From Nocardia sp. (GTDB lineage: Bacteria; Actinomycetota; Actinomycetes; Mycobacteriales; Mycobacteriaceae), in assembly GCA_013361595.1 (NCBI GenBank), contig JABFXT010000425.1:1-6469 (forward strand): DNA of 6,469 nucleotides, given 5' to 3'. Position numbers and translations under genes: made by a program. The notes under the pieces are model-generated. The model had not been told where the DNA came from. It did no database searches and worked only from the letters and a program-made list of their open reading frames with translations. Positions 1 through 6,469 of the stretch are shown here, one piece after another. The first letter of the stretch is position 1. Each line of letters starts with the position of its first letter.

Positions 1-1587
1 AGCAACGAGACCGCGGTGGCCGAATTGCGGCGCCGGAAACGTCGTGGCGGTAAACCTTTCGCGGTCATGGTGCCCGATCTCGCGACTGCCCGTTGGATCG
101 CCGCCGTCGACGACGCGGCCGCCGCGCTGCTCACCGGGCCGCAGCGCCCGATCGTCCTGCTGCCGCGCGGCGCGCGGCAGGTCGCCGCCTCGGTCGCTCC
201 GGACAACCCGGATCTGGGTGTGCTCGTGGCCTACACCCCCCTGCATACGCTGCTGTTCGGGCTGCCCGGTGACCCGGCCGGGCCCGATGTCCTGGTGATG
301 ACCTCGGGCAACCGCAGCAGCGAACCGATCTGCTACGACGATCTGGACGCCGGCGAACGCCTGGCCGGTCTGGCCGACGGGTGGCTGTGGCACAACCGCC
401 GGATCCTGGTGCCCTGCGACGATTCGGTGGTGCGCCTGGTCGACGGTGCCGAATCCCCGGTGCGCCGCTCGCGCGGTTACGCGCCGCTGCCACTCGCCCT
501 GCCGGTACCGGTCGCCCCGACGCTCGCCGTGGGAGCCGACCTGAAGAACGTCTGCGCGGTGGCCGACGGCCGATATGCCTGGTTGAGCCAGCACATCGGC
601 GATATGGACGATCTGGCGACGTTGCGCGCGTTCGACGCCACCGAACGACATCTCCGGGAACTCACCGGTGTGCATCCCGTCCAGCTCGCCGCCGATACGC
701 ATCCGGGCTATCGCTCCACGGAGTGGGCCCATCGCAATGCGAACGACCGCCCGGTGCGCACCGTGCAGCACCATCATGCGCATATCGCCGCGGTAATGGG
801 GGAGCACGGGCTCGGCCCGGCCGAGACCGTGCTGGGAATCGCGTTCGACGGCACCGGATTCGGTCCGGACGGTGCCGTCTGGGGCGGTGAGATCCTGACC
901 GCCGGATACAAGGGTTACCGGCGGCTGGCGCATCTGAAATATGTGCCACTCGCCGGTGGTGACACGAGCGTGCGCCGGCCGTACCGGATGGCGCTGGCGC
1001 ATCTGTGGGCGGCGGGGATCGAATGGTCCCCCGCCATCCCCGCGGTCCGGGCCTGTCCGGCCGCCGAACGCGCGGTGCTCGTCCATCAGTTCGAGACCGG
1101 ACTCGGCTGTGTGCCGACCTCGAGTATGGGGCGGTTGTTCGACGCGGTGGCGTCGCTGGCCGGAATCCGGCACACCGTGGAGTACGAGGCGCAGGCGGCC
1201 ATCGAACTCGAAGGTGTATCCCGGCCCGGCGATACCGGTGGCGGCGAGTACCGGTTCGCGATCGATACCGGTGACCCGGCGTCGATCGATCCCGCCCCGG
1301 TGATCGCGGCGGTGCTCGCCGATACCGCGAGCGGACGCCCCGCGGCGGTGATCGGCGCCCGTTTCCACGCCGCCGTCGCCCGGTTGGTGCTGGAAACGGC
1401 GCTGGAGCGGGCGGCGCCGGGGACGACCGTCGCCCTGTCGGGCGGAGTGTTCCAGAACGCGCTACTGCTGTCGGCCACCCGGCGGCTGCTGCGGGAGCAC
1501 GGTTTCACCGTGCTCACCCACCACCGGTTACCCCCCAACGACGGCGGTCTGGCGTTCGGACAGGTGCTCGCGGTGGCCGCGGGCTAG
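1..1587 (+). CDS. hypF: Carbamoyltransferase HypF, C-terminal ~528 residues (5' truncated by window)
   Basis: HypF takes the carbamoyl group from carbamoyl phosphate, adenylates it and transfers it to the C-terminal cysteine of HypE. This is the first step towards the CN ligands of [NiFe]-hydrogenase. The frame is open from base 1 and already inside the YrdC-like domain, so the true start lies upstream; the GTG at 16 is internal. Numbering from base 1, the YrdC-like part covers about residues 1-165, with the basic RKRRGGKP stretch (12-19), SGNRSSEP (102-109), CDDSVVR (139-145) and RRSRGYAP (155-162). The Kae1-like part follows: metal-binding HHHAH (257-261), DGTGFGPDG (283-291), SGGVFQN (480-486) and NDGG (513-516). 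The family is usually about 750-780 residues, so the acylphosphatase domain and zinc fingers are missing because of the window edge, not through decay. It ends in TAG, 18 nt before hypC. Family identity is near certain. Confidence 0.97.
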   Translation, partial: SNETAVAELRRRKRRGGKPFAVMVPDLATARWIAAVDDAAAALLTGPQRPIVLLPRGARQVAASVAPDNPDLGVLVAYTPLHTLLFGLPGDPAGPDVLVMTSGNRSSEPICYDDLDAGERLAGLADGWLWHNRRILVPCDDSVVRLVDGAESPVRRSRGYAPLPLALPVPVAPTLAVGADLKNVCAVADGRYAWLSQHIGDMDDLATLRAFDATERHLRELTGVHPVQLAADTHPGYRSTEWAHRNANDRPVRTVQHHHAHIAAVMGEHGLGPAETVLGIAFDGTGFGPDGAVWGGEILTAGYKGYRRLAHLKYVPLAGGDTSVRRPYRMALAHLWAAGIEWSPAIPAVRACPAAERAVLVHQFETGLGCVPTSSMGRLFDAVASLAGIRHTVEYEAQAAIELEGVSRPGDTGGGEYRFAIDTGDPASIDPAPVIAAVLADTASGRPAAVIGARFHAAVARLVLETALERAAPGTTVALSGGVFQNALLLSATRRLLREHGFTVLTHHRLPPNDGGLAFGQVLAVAAG

Positions 1588-1592
1588 CGGAG

Positions 1593-1600
1593 AAGGAGGA
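1593..1600 (+). promoter_or_regulatory. Strong ribosome binding site of hypC
   Basis: AAGGAGGA is close to a perfect anti-16S match and sits 5 nt before the ATG at 1606, in the 18-nt gap after the hypF stop. It fixes the hypC start and suggests strong independent initiation on a shared mRNA. HypC is a small chaperone, so a strong site would fit a need for more copies than the enzymes around it (inference). Confidence 0.85.
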
Positions 1601-1605
1601 CGATC

Positions 1606-1929
1606 ATGTGCCTGGCAGTTCCCGGAAAGGTGCTCAGCCTCGAGGAGCGCGACGGCACCCTGATGTCGGTCGTCGATTTCGGCGGCGTGCACAAGGACGT
1701 ATGCCTGCAGTACATCCCGGATGCCGCGATCGGTGACTACGTCGTCGTGCACGTCGGATTCGCCATCCAGCGGCTGGACGAGAAATCGGCGCTGGCGACC
1801 CTGGCCGAATTCGAACACCTCGGTGTGCTGAACGAGGAGTTCGGCGACGGTTTCGCCGTCGCGGCGGCGCAGGCGGGAGTGGACAACCCGGAGCGGCCGC
1901 GACAGCGCGACCCCGAGGAGGAGCCGTGA
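1606..1929 (+). CDS. hypC: HypC/HybG/HupF-family hydrogenase maturation chaperone
   Basis: HypC is a small cytoplasmic chaperone. It forms a complex with HypD, in which Fe(CN)2CO is assembled, and then carries the unit to the apo large subunit of the hydrogenase. The 107-residue protein opens with the diagnostic MCLAVPGKV. Cys2 is the essential ligand residue, exposed once Met1 is removed. An OB-fold-like core follows: [10 protein letters not shown] (23-32), the conserved [13 protein letters not shown] (42-54) with His49, and LDE (57-59). Residues past about 80 form a charged, low-complexity tail ending in EEEP. This makes the protein somewhat longer than the usual 75-100 residues. The last codons overlap the hypD ribosome binding site, and the TGA stop overlaps the hypD GTG start. 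Identity is firm; which hydrogenase it serves cannot be told from this window. Confidence 0.97.
   Translation: MCLAVPGKVLSLEERDGTLMSVVDFGGVHKDVCLQYIPDAAIGDYVVVHVGFAIQRLDEKSALATLAEFEHLGVLNEEFGDGFAVAAAQAGVDNPERPRQRDPEEEP
1916..1923 (+). promoter_or_regulatory. Ribosome binding site of hypD inside the end of hypC
   Basis: AGGAGGAG lies within the Glu codons at the end of hypC, with the AGGAGG core 4 nt before the hypD GTG at 1926. It supports the GTG start and implies coupling: ribosomes ending hypC terminate on top of the hypD start. Confidence 0.75.
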
Positions 1930-3038
1930 AATACCTGGACGAATTCAGTGACCCGCAATTGGCGAAGAAACTTCTCGACCGGATCCGCGCCACCACCGAC
2001 CGCCGGTGGGCGATCATGGAAGTATGTGGCGGGCAGACACATTCGATCATCCGGCACGGGATCGATCAGCTGCTACCGGATCAGATCGAGATGATCCACG
2101 GTCCGGGCTGCCCGGTCTGCGTCACCCCGCTGGAGGTCATCGACAAGGCGCTGGAGATCGCCGCGCGGCCCGGGGTCATCTTCTGCTCGTTCGGCGATAT
2201 GTTGCGCGTTCCGGGCAGCGAGAAGGATCTGTTCCAGGTGAAGAGCGAAGGCGGCGACGTCCGGGTGGTGTACTCGCCGCTGGACGCCCTGGAACTGGCC
2301 AGGGCCAATCCGGACCGGCAGGTGGTGTTCTTCGGCATCGGGTTCGAGACCACCGCCCCGGCCAACGCCATGACCGTATACCAGGCCCAGCGACTCGGTA
2401 TCGAGAACTTCTCGCTGCTGGTATCGCATGTGCTGGTACCGCCGGCGATCGCCGCCATCATGGAGTCGCCGCAATGCCGGGTCCAGGCGTTCCTGCTCGC
2501 CGGGCACGTGTGCACGGTGATGGGCACCCAGGAGTATCCGCCGCTGGCCGAGCGCTACCGGGTGCCCATGGTGGTCACCGGGTTCGAGCCGCTGGACATC
2601 CTCGAAGGTATCCGCCGCACAGTGGCCCAGCTCGAGGCCGGCCGGCACGAGACGGAGAACGCCTATCCGCGCGCGGTCTCCGACGCCGGAAATCCGGCCG
2701 CCAAGGCGATGCTGGACGATGTCTTCGAGGTCACCGACCGGGCGTGGCGTGGTATCGGTGTGATCCCGGGCAGCGGCTGGCGGCTGGCCGAGCGCTACCG
2801 CGACTACGACGCCGAACACCGGTTCTCGGTCGGCGAACTGCATGCGGCGGAGTCGGCGGTCTGCCGGTCCGGCGAGGTATTGCAGGGGCTGATCAAACCG
2901 AACGAATGCGCCGCCTTCGGCACCCAGTGCACGCCACGCAATCCGCTGGGCGCCACCATGGTGTCGTCGGAGGGCGCGTGCGCCGCCTACTACCTGTACC
3001 GTCGGCTGGACCTGCCCGCGGAGGTGGCACATGCGTGA
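1926..3038 (+). CDS. hypD: Hydrogenase maturation protein HypD (Fe-S scaffold for Fe(CN)2CO)
   Basis: HypD is a [4Fe-4S] protein that, with HypC, holds the iron on which two CN ligands (delivered by HypE) and one CO are assembled. It acts in the cytoplasm. The 370-residue length is normal for the family. Conserved motifs are present in order: CGGQTH (34-39), GPGCPVCV (59-66) with the Cys62/Cys65 pair, the [12 protein letters not shown] segment, GFETTAPA, and [12 protein letters not shown]-terminal cysteines Cys313, Cys328, Cys335 and Cys352 match the four cluster ligands. The GTG start is preferred because MKYLDEF aligns with the usual HypD N-terminus, a ribosome binding site precedes it, and it gives a 4-nt overlap (GTGA) with hypC. 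The 3' end overlaps hypE by 8 nt. All key residues are intact, so it should be functional. Confidence 0.97.
   Translation: MKYLDEFSDPQLAKKLLDRIRATTDRRWAIMEVCGGQTHSIIRHGIDQLLPDQIEMIHGPGCPVCVTPLEVIDKALEIAARPGVIFCSFGDMLRVPGSEKDLFQVKSEGGDVRVVYSPLDALELARANPDRQVVFFGIGFETTAPANAMTVYQAQRLGIENFSLLVSHVLVPPAIAAIMESPQCRVQAFLLAGHVCTVMGTQEYPPLAERYRVPMVVTGFEPLDILEGIRRTVAQLEAGRHETENAYPRAVSDAGNPAAKAMLDDVFEVTDRAWRGIGVIPGSGWRLAERYRDYDAEHRFSVGELHAAESAVCRSGEVLQGLIKPNECAAFGTQCTPRNPLGATMVSSEGACAAYYLYRRLDLPAEVAHA
3020..3024 (+). promoter_or_regulatory. Ribosome binding site of hypE inside the end of hypD
   Basis: GGAGG lies in the last codons of hypD, 6 nt before the ATG at 3031. It decides the hypE start and fits translational coupling across the 8-nt hypD/hypE overlap. 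Confidence 0.75.
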
Positions 3039-4113
3039 GGATCTGAGTATCCCCGCGGCGCCGGCCGTCGACGTGGACGGCTGGGTCTGTCCCATGCCGT
3101 TACGTGACGCGCCGAATATCGTGATGGGCCACGGTGGCGGCGGCGCCATGTCGGGCGAACTGATCGAGCATCTGTTCCTGCCCGCCTTCGGCGCGGCCGC
3201 CGACGCCGGCATGGGGGATTCGGCCGTGCTCGCGATCGGCGACACCCGGCTGGCCTTCTCCACCGACTCCTTCGTCGTGAAACCGCTGGTGTTCCCGGGC
3301 GGTTCGATCGGTGAGCTGGCGGTGAACGGTACGGTGAACGATCTGGCGATGGCCGGTGCGCGACCGCTGGTGTTGTCCACCGCGTTCATCCTCGAGGAGG
3401 GCACCGCGCTGTCCGAGATCGCCCGGGTGGCCGAGGCGCTCGGCACCGCCGCGTCGGCGGCCGGAGTGTCGCTGGTGACCGGTGACACCAAGGTGGTCGA
3501 CGCCGGGCACGGTGACGGGATCTTCGTCAACACCGCCGGTATCGGTGTCCTCGCCGACGGCGTCGATATCCGGCCCGAGCGGGCGGTACCCGGCGATATC
3601 GTCATCGTGAGCGGAGATATCGGCGTGCACGGCATCGCGGTCATGAGCTGCCGGGAGGGGCTGGAATTCGGTACCACGGTGCTCAGCGATACCGCGCCGC
3701 TCACCGGACTGGTGTCGGCGATGCTGGGCACCGGTGCCGATCTGCACGCGCTGCGCGACCCCACCCGCGGCGGGGTGGCGGCGACTCTCAACGAGATCGC
3801 CCGGGCCGCCGGGGTCGGCGTATCGCTGGACGAGACGGCGCTACCGGTCCCGGCGGCGGTACGTGACGCCTGCGGCCTGCTCGGCCTGGATCCGCTGTAC
3901 GTGGCGAACGAGGGCAAATTGGTCGCCTTCGTCCCGGCCGCGGACGCGGAGCCGGTTCTGGCCGCGATGCGCGCGCATCCGCTGGGCGCCCGTGCGGCGG
4001 TGATCGGCAGTTGTGTCGAGGAGCATCCGGGAATGGTGGTGGCGCGCACCGCGCTCGGCGGCACCCGCGTGGTGGACCTGCCGGCCGGTGAGCAGCTGCC
4101 GCGGATCTGTTGA
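3031..4113 (+). CDS. hypE: Hydrogenase maturation protein HypE (carbamoyl dehydratase)
   Basis: HypE belongs to the PurM/SelD-like ATP-binding superfamily. HypF carbamoylates its C-terminal cysteine, HypE dehydrates the product with ATP to a thiocyanate, and the CN group passes to iron on HypC-HypD. The 360-residue protein has the glycine-rich [11 protein letters not shown] (33-43), GDT (70-72), the ATP/Mg-binding [15 protein letters not shown] (77-91), [14 protein letters not shown] (99-112), VTGDTKVV and [16 protein letters not shown]. It ends in PRIC, with the catalytic Cys360 as the last residue; this is the family hallmark and shows the 3' end is intact. The N-terminal extension with WVCPMP (18-23) resembles other actinobacterial HypE proteins as I remember them. 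The start overlaps hypD by 8 nt and a 51-nt gap follows. Function is secure by family. Confidence 0.97.
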   Translation: MREDLSIPAAPAVDVDGWVCPMPLRDAPNIVMGHGGGGAMSGELIEHLFLPAFGAAADAGMGDSAVLAIGDTRLAFSTDSFVVKPLVFPGGSIGELAVNGTVNDLAMAGARPLVLSTAFILEEGTALSEIARVAEALGTAASAAGVSLVTGDTKVVDAGHGDGIFVNTAGIGVLADGVDIRPERAVPGDIVIVSGDIGVHGIAVMSCREGLEFGTTVLSDTAPLTGLVSAMLGTGADLHALRDPTRGGVAATLNEIARAAGVGVSLDETALPVPAAVRDACGLLGLDPLYVANEGKLVAFVPAADAEPVLAAMRAHPLGARAAVIGSCVEEHPGMVVARTALGGTRVVDLPAGEQLPRIC

Positions 4114-4164
4114 CGCGACGGGTCCGATCGGATCCGCCGCCCGGAAGAAACGAGGTATCCGGCG
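4114..4164 (+). other. 51-nt hypE-permease intergenic gap with a 10-bp palindrome
   Basis: This is the longest gap in the plus-strand cluster. It contains the perfect palindrome TCCGATCGGA (4123-4132) and a GAGG (4152-4155) that is the likely ribosome binding site for the GTG at 4165, 9 nt downstream. There is no T-run, so it does not look like an intrinsic terminator, and I see no convincing -35/-10 pair. Read-through from hypE is the simplest view. The palindrome may be chance, because CGATCG-type words are common in GC-rich actinobacteria. Confidence 0.4.
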
Positions 4165-5268
4165 GTGCGGATATCGGTGGCGGCCCTTCGGCGGGGCTGG
4201 TCGGATCTGGACCCGGCACAGCGGCGCAGTGTCACCGGGATGGGGTTCACGATCGCCGCCCTGCACGTGATCGGGTTCGCGACGCTGCTGCTGCTCGTGG
4301 TACCGGGCGGTTATCTCGTGGACGGCGCGGTCTTCGGTGCCGGACTCGGGATCACGGCCTACACGCTGGGCATGCGGCACGCGTTCGACGCCGACCATAT
4401 CGCCGCCATCGACAATACGACCCGTAAACTGGTCGCCGAGGCGAAGAAGCCGCTCTCGGTCGGGTTCTGGTTCTCCCTCGGACATTCCACCATCGTGTTC
4501 GTCCTGGTCGCGCTGCTCGCGGCCGGGGTGAAGGCGCTCGCGGTCAATCTGCAGGACGACAATTCGCGATTGCAGCAGTGGACCGGGGTCTTCGGCACCG
4601 GCGTCTCGGGCACCTTCCTCATCCTGATCGGCCTGCTGAATCTGGTATCGCTGATCGGGATCTGGCGGGTCTTCCGCGGGATGCGTGGTGGCCGATACGA
4701 CGAAGCCGAACTCGAACGCCGGCTCGACGACCGCGGGGCGCTGAACCGGATCTTCGGGCCGCTGATGCGCGCGGTGCGCGAACCGTGGCAGATGTATCCG
4801 GTGGGTCTGCTGTTCGGGCTGGGCTTCGATACCGTCACCGAAGTGGGTCTGCTGGTCATCGCCGGTGGCGCCGCGGCCACTGATCTGCCCTGGTACGCGA
4901 TTCTCGTCCTGCCCGTGTTGTTCTCGGCGGGGATGTCGCTGTTCGACGCGCTGGACGGGACCTTCATGAATTTCGCCTACGGCTGGGCGTTCGCGGGCCC
5001 GGTGCGCAAGATCTACTACAACTTCGTGGTCACCGGACTCTCGGTCGCGGTCGCCCTGCTGATCGGGGCGCAGGAGATCATCTCGATCATGGCCGAGAAA
5101 CTGGACCTCACCACCGGTCCGCTCGCGTGGATCGGTTCGCTCGATCTCGGCGCGATGGGTTTCATCATCGTCGGCCTGTTCGTACTGACCTGGGCGGGCG
5201 CTGTCGCGGTCTGGCGTTTCGGAGATGTCGAACAACGGTGGCGGCGCGGACTGCCGGTGGATCCGTGA
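4165..5268 (+). CDS. NiCoT-family nickel/cobalt permease (HoxN/NhlF/NixA type)
   Basis: This is a secondary transporter that takes up Ni2+ and/or Co2+ across the cytoplasmic membrane, here presumably supplying hydrogenase maturation. The 367-residue protein shows about eight hydrophobic segments, near residues 27-47, 57-80, 98-120, 141-168, 211-236, 241-262, 284-305 and 330-351, with a charged loop (about 168-205) between the fourth and fifth. All family signatures are present: the helix II metal-binding motif RHAFDADHIAAIDN (His72, Asp77, His78), LGHS (105-108) in helix III, GFDTVTE (220-226) in helix V, and FSAGMSLFDALDG (253-265) in helix VI. The GTG start keeps the hydrophilic N-terminal segment usual in the family and has GAGG 9 nt upstream; a later ATG at 4240 would cut into helix I. 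Its stop overlaps the next gene's start. Helix I has His34 and helix II Phe74, a pairing linked to NhlF-like Ni/Co transport. Confidence 0.95.
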   Translation: MRISVAALRRGWSDLDPAQRRSVTGMGFTIAALHVIGFATLLLLVVPGGYLVDGAVFGAGLGITAYTLGMRHAFDADHIAAIDNTTRKLVAEAKKPLSVGFWFSLGHSTIVFVLVALLAAGVKALAVNLQDDNSRLQQWTGVFGTGVSGTFLILIGLLNLVSLIGIWRVFRGMRGGRYDEAELERRLDDRGALNRIFGPLMRAVREPWQMYPVGLLFGLGFDTVTEVGLLVIAGGAAATDLPWYAILVLPVLFSAGMSLFDALDGTFMNFAYGWAFAGPVRKIYYNFVVTGLSVAVALLIGAQEIISIMAEKLDLTTGPLAWIGSLDLGAMGFIIVGLFVLTWAGAVAVWRFGDVEQRWRRGLPVDP

Positions 5269-6011
5269 GTACGCACACCGTCGCCACCCGGGGAGCCGAG
5301 ATGTTCGCCCGGTTCGCCTACGCGCCCAACCGGCTCGGCTACTGCGGACCGACCGAGACCTCGGCCCTGCGCGCAGGCTCCGACGAGACGGTCCGGGCGG
5401 CGGCCCGCCGGTTCACCGGCGCCTGGCCCTACCTCCGGGTGATGTCGCGGATGACCGGTATCGCCGATCCGCTCGATCATCGCCTCGTCGGTGCGTACTG
5501 GTTGGGCGGCGGTATCGGCGCGGACCTGGATCCGGCCGAGTTCGTCACCGAGCTGCTGGCCGTGATCGGCCCGGCGGCCGGGAACTATTGGCAGTACCTG
5601 GACGACGACGCGCTGGCCGTGGAGGCGGCAGCCAATCATTGCTTCCACGTATTCGGCATCTATCCGTGGACTCGGCTGCTCGGTCGTGGCGGGGACCAGC
5701 CGATCCGGGTGCTCGATTCCTGCCGGATCAGCTGGGGCACGGTGGCGGCCCGGCGCGGCGACGACCTGACGGTGCTGCGCCGCCGGTTGCGCTTCGACGG
5801 GAGCCGGCTGTCCCTGGGGGCGGCCGAGCCGGTCCCGGTCCCGGTCCGGGACGACGACGGATTCTCCGCGGTCCCCGACGCGGCGCCGGGGCAGCTGGTC
5901 GCACTGCACTGGGACAGCCTGTGCGGCCGGTTGACTCTCGCCGAGGCGCGGACGCTGGCGGCGACGACCGCCCGGCAGCTGCGGGTCACCAACCGGAGGC
6001 TCGCCGGTTAA
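5265..6011 (+). CDS. Uncharacterised hydrogenase-linked protein, probable DUF6390 family
   Basis: I recognise this 248-residue protein only as a family of unknown function, probably DUF6390, which I recall next to hyp genes in actinobacteria. It has no signal peptide or membrane helix and should be cytoplasmic. Likely conserved blocks are GAEMFARFAYAPNRLGYCGP (10-29), DPLDHRLVGAYWLGGG (68-83), ANHCFHVFGIYPW (123-135), VLDSCRISWG (149-158) and ALHWDSLCGRL (213-223). Cysteines 27, 126, 153 and 220 and histidines 125, 128 and 215 fall in these blocks and could bind metal (inference). The GTG at 5265 is chosen because it overlaps the permease stop as GTGA and keeps the GAxxFARxAY block whole. ATG 5301, with GGGGAG 5 nt upstream, is the alternative and would lose 12 residues. 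Position suggests a role in nickel handling or hydrogenase maturation, but no function is known to me. Its TAA overlaps the convergent gene's stop. Confidence 0.85.
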   Translation: MSTHTVATRGAEMFARFAYAPNRLGYCGPTETSALRAGSDETVRAAARRFTGAWPYLRVMSRMTGIADPLDHRLVGAYWLGGGIGADLDPAEFVTELLAVIGPAAGNYWQYLDDDALAVEAAANHCFHVFGIYPWTRLLGRGGDQPIRVLDSCRISWGTVAARRGDDLTVLRRRLRFDGSRLSLGAAEPVPVPVRDDDGFSAVPDAAPGQLVALHWDSLCGRLTLAEARTLAATTARQLRVTNRRLAG

Positions 6012-6021
6012 CCGACCGGTG
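6002..6021. terminator. Possible weak hairpin at the convergent gene ends
   Basis: CCGGT (6004-6008) can pair with ACCGG (6015-6019) around a 6-nt loop, extended by a G-T wobble and one C-G pair. It spans both stop codons and sits between convergent genes, where a bidirectional terminator would be expected. The stem is short and no T-run follows on either strand, so this is not a classic intrinsic terminator. No other terminator-like structure is visible nearby. Confidence 0.25.
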
Positions 6022-6469
6022 TGGGCCAGCGGCGGTGGTTGTCGTCGATCACGAAGGCGTGGGTGTGCCGGTAGGTGTGCGCTCCCACCGGGACCGCGTC
6101 GCGCAGATGATCCGGATCGACCCGTTCGTCGTGTACATGGCCGAGTGCCGCGGGGTCGTGCCGCGGCCAGTACCGGACCGCGGCGATCAGCCCGGTGCCG
6201 GCCAGGACGGCGAGCACGATCCAGGTCGTGGCGAAACCGACCGAGGTGGCGAGGCCGCCCGCGATCGGGTACGTGAGCAACCAGCACAGATGCGATAGCG
6301 AGAACTGAGCCGCGAACAGGGCCGGCCGGTCCGCCGGCCGTGCGGAGCGGCGCAGTATCCGGCCCACCGGGGTGATCGCCAGTCCGGTGCCCGCGCCGAT
6401 GAGCGCCCAGACCGCGAGGGCGCCCACCCGGCCGCCGGTGTCGCCGCGAGCCAGGAAGATCGCGGCGAC
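6008..6469 (-). CDS. MFS transporter, C-terminal ~153 residues with His-rich tail (truncated by window)
   Basis: This minus-strand frame is open to the right edge, so the N-terminal part lies outside the window; the GTG at 6427 is an internal codon. The visible protein has the last membrane helices of a major facilitator superfamily permease: a segment around VGALAVWALIGAGTG, then FSLSHLCWLLTYPIAGGLAT, then ATTWIVLAVLAGTGLIAAV. Hydrophobic and positively charged stretches alternate as expected for MFS (RILRRSARPADRP between helices). After the last helix, from YWPRHDP onward, comes a soluble tail of about 52 residues (6011-6166) with eight histidines, including GHVH, HTYRHTH and a terminal VIDDNHRRWP. 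Substrate is unknown. His-rich C-termini occur in the MFS nickel exporters NreB and NrsD, so metal efflux is possible but unproven. The gene converges on the hyp cluster and its TAA lies within the shared GTTAAC. Confidence 0.8.
   Translation of the reverse strand, partial: VAAIFLARGDTGGRVGALAVWALIGAGTGLAITPVGRILRRSARPADRPALFAAQFSLSHLCWLLTYPIAGGLATSVGFATTWIVLAVLAGTGLIAAVRYWPRHDPAALGHVHDERVDPDHLRDAVPVGAHTYRHTHAFVIDDNHRRWPTPVG

Noticed and set aside
16..18. GTG at 16 as the hypF start
   Set aside because: The frame is open to base 1 and the preceding codons (SNETAV) fit the YrdC-like domain. Starting here would leave no acylphosphatase or zinc-finger region, which HypF needs.
2006..3046. 346-codon plus-strand frame overlapping hypD
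   Set aside because: hypD in the other frame has every family motif. This frame gives Arg/Gly-rich sequence with no motif.
2073..4250. 725-codon open frame on the minus strand opposite hypD and hypE
   Set aside because: It lies antisense to two intact, clearly recognised genes. Its translation is rich in Arg, Ser, Ala and Pro with no known motif, as expected for a shadow frame in GC-rich DNA.
3841..5235. 464-codon minus-strand open frame opposite hypE and the permease
   Set aside because: Its composition is highly charged and repetitive (Arg, Asp, Glu, Gln, His) and it mirrors the permease codons. It is a shadow of the plus-strand genes.
5127..5264. Upstream extension of the uncharacterised gene into the permease
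   Set aside because: The added residues (RFARSRRDGFHHRRP...) are permease codons read in another frame. The GTG at 5265, overlapping the permease stop, is the natural start.
5016..6287. 423-codon minus-strand open frame across the permease, the unknown gene and the MFS end
   Set aside because: It overlaps three better-supported genes. Its translation is Arg/Pro/Gly-rich, without the hydrophobic helices seen in the true MFS frame.
6425..6427. GTG on the minus strand as the start of the MFS gene
   Set aside because: Upstream codons stay open to the window edge and encode more hydrophobic sequence (VAAIFLARG), so the gene is cut by the window and is not a short protein.
1..6469. CRISPR array, insertion sequence, tRNA, rRNA or riboswitch
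   Set aside because: I saw no direct repeat array, terminal inverted repeats, transposase, tRNA-like or rRNA sequence. There is no leader long enough for a riboswitch, because gaps between genes are at most 51 nt.

Overview
The window is G+C-rich (about two thirds by eye), with GTG starts, strong Shine-Dalgarno sites and tightly packed genes. This points to a high-GC actinobacterium. The Nocardia/Rhodococcus/Mycobacterium group is my best guess from protein resemblance, but the genus cannot be fixed from the sequence alone.

Positions 1-6011 hold one plus-strand gene cluster for making [NiFe]-hydrogenase. In order it contains hypF (5' end cut off by the window), hypC, hypD, hypE, a NiCoT-family Ni2+/Co2+ permease, and an uncharacterised protein that I believe belongs to DUF6390. 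Spacing is 18 nt (hypF-hypC), a 4-nt GTGA overlap (hypC-hypD), an 8-nt overlap (hypD-hypE), 51 nt (hypE-permease) and another GTGA overlap (permease-DUF6390 gene). This reads as a single transcript with translational coupling. I see no internal promoter.

The genes form a coherent pathway. HypF and HypE make the cyanide ligands from carbamoyl phosphate. HypC and HypD assemble and carry the Fe(CN)2CO unit to the hydrogenase large subunit. The permease brings in the nickel that completes the active site. The nickel chaperones HypA/HypB and the hydrogenase structural genes are not in the window. The role of the last gene is unknown.

Positions 6008-6469 hold the C-terminal part of a convergent minus-strand MFS transporter that runs off the right edge. 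Its soluble tail is rich in histidine. Its stop codon overlaps the stop of the DUF6390 gene inside a GTTAAC palindrome.

Most of the window is a conventional hyp operon, and I found no clearly new multi-gene system. The points most worth following are the uncharacterised gene coupled to the nickel permease, the His-rich MFS tail facing it, and an NhlF-like (Ni and Co) selectivity pair in the permease.
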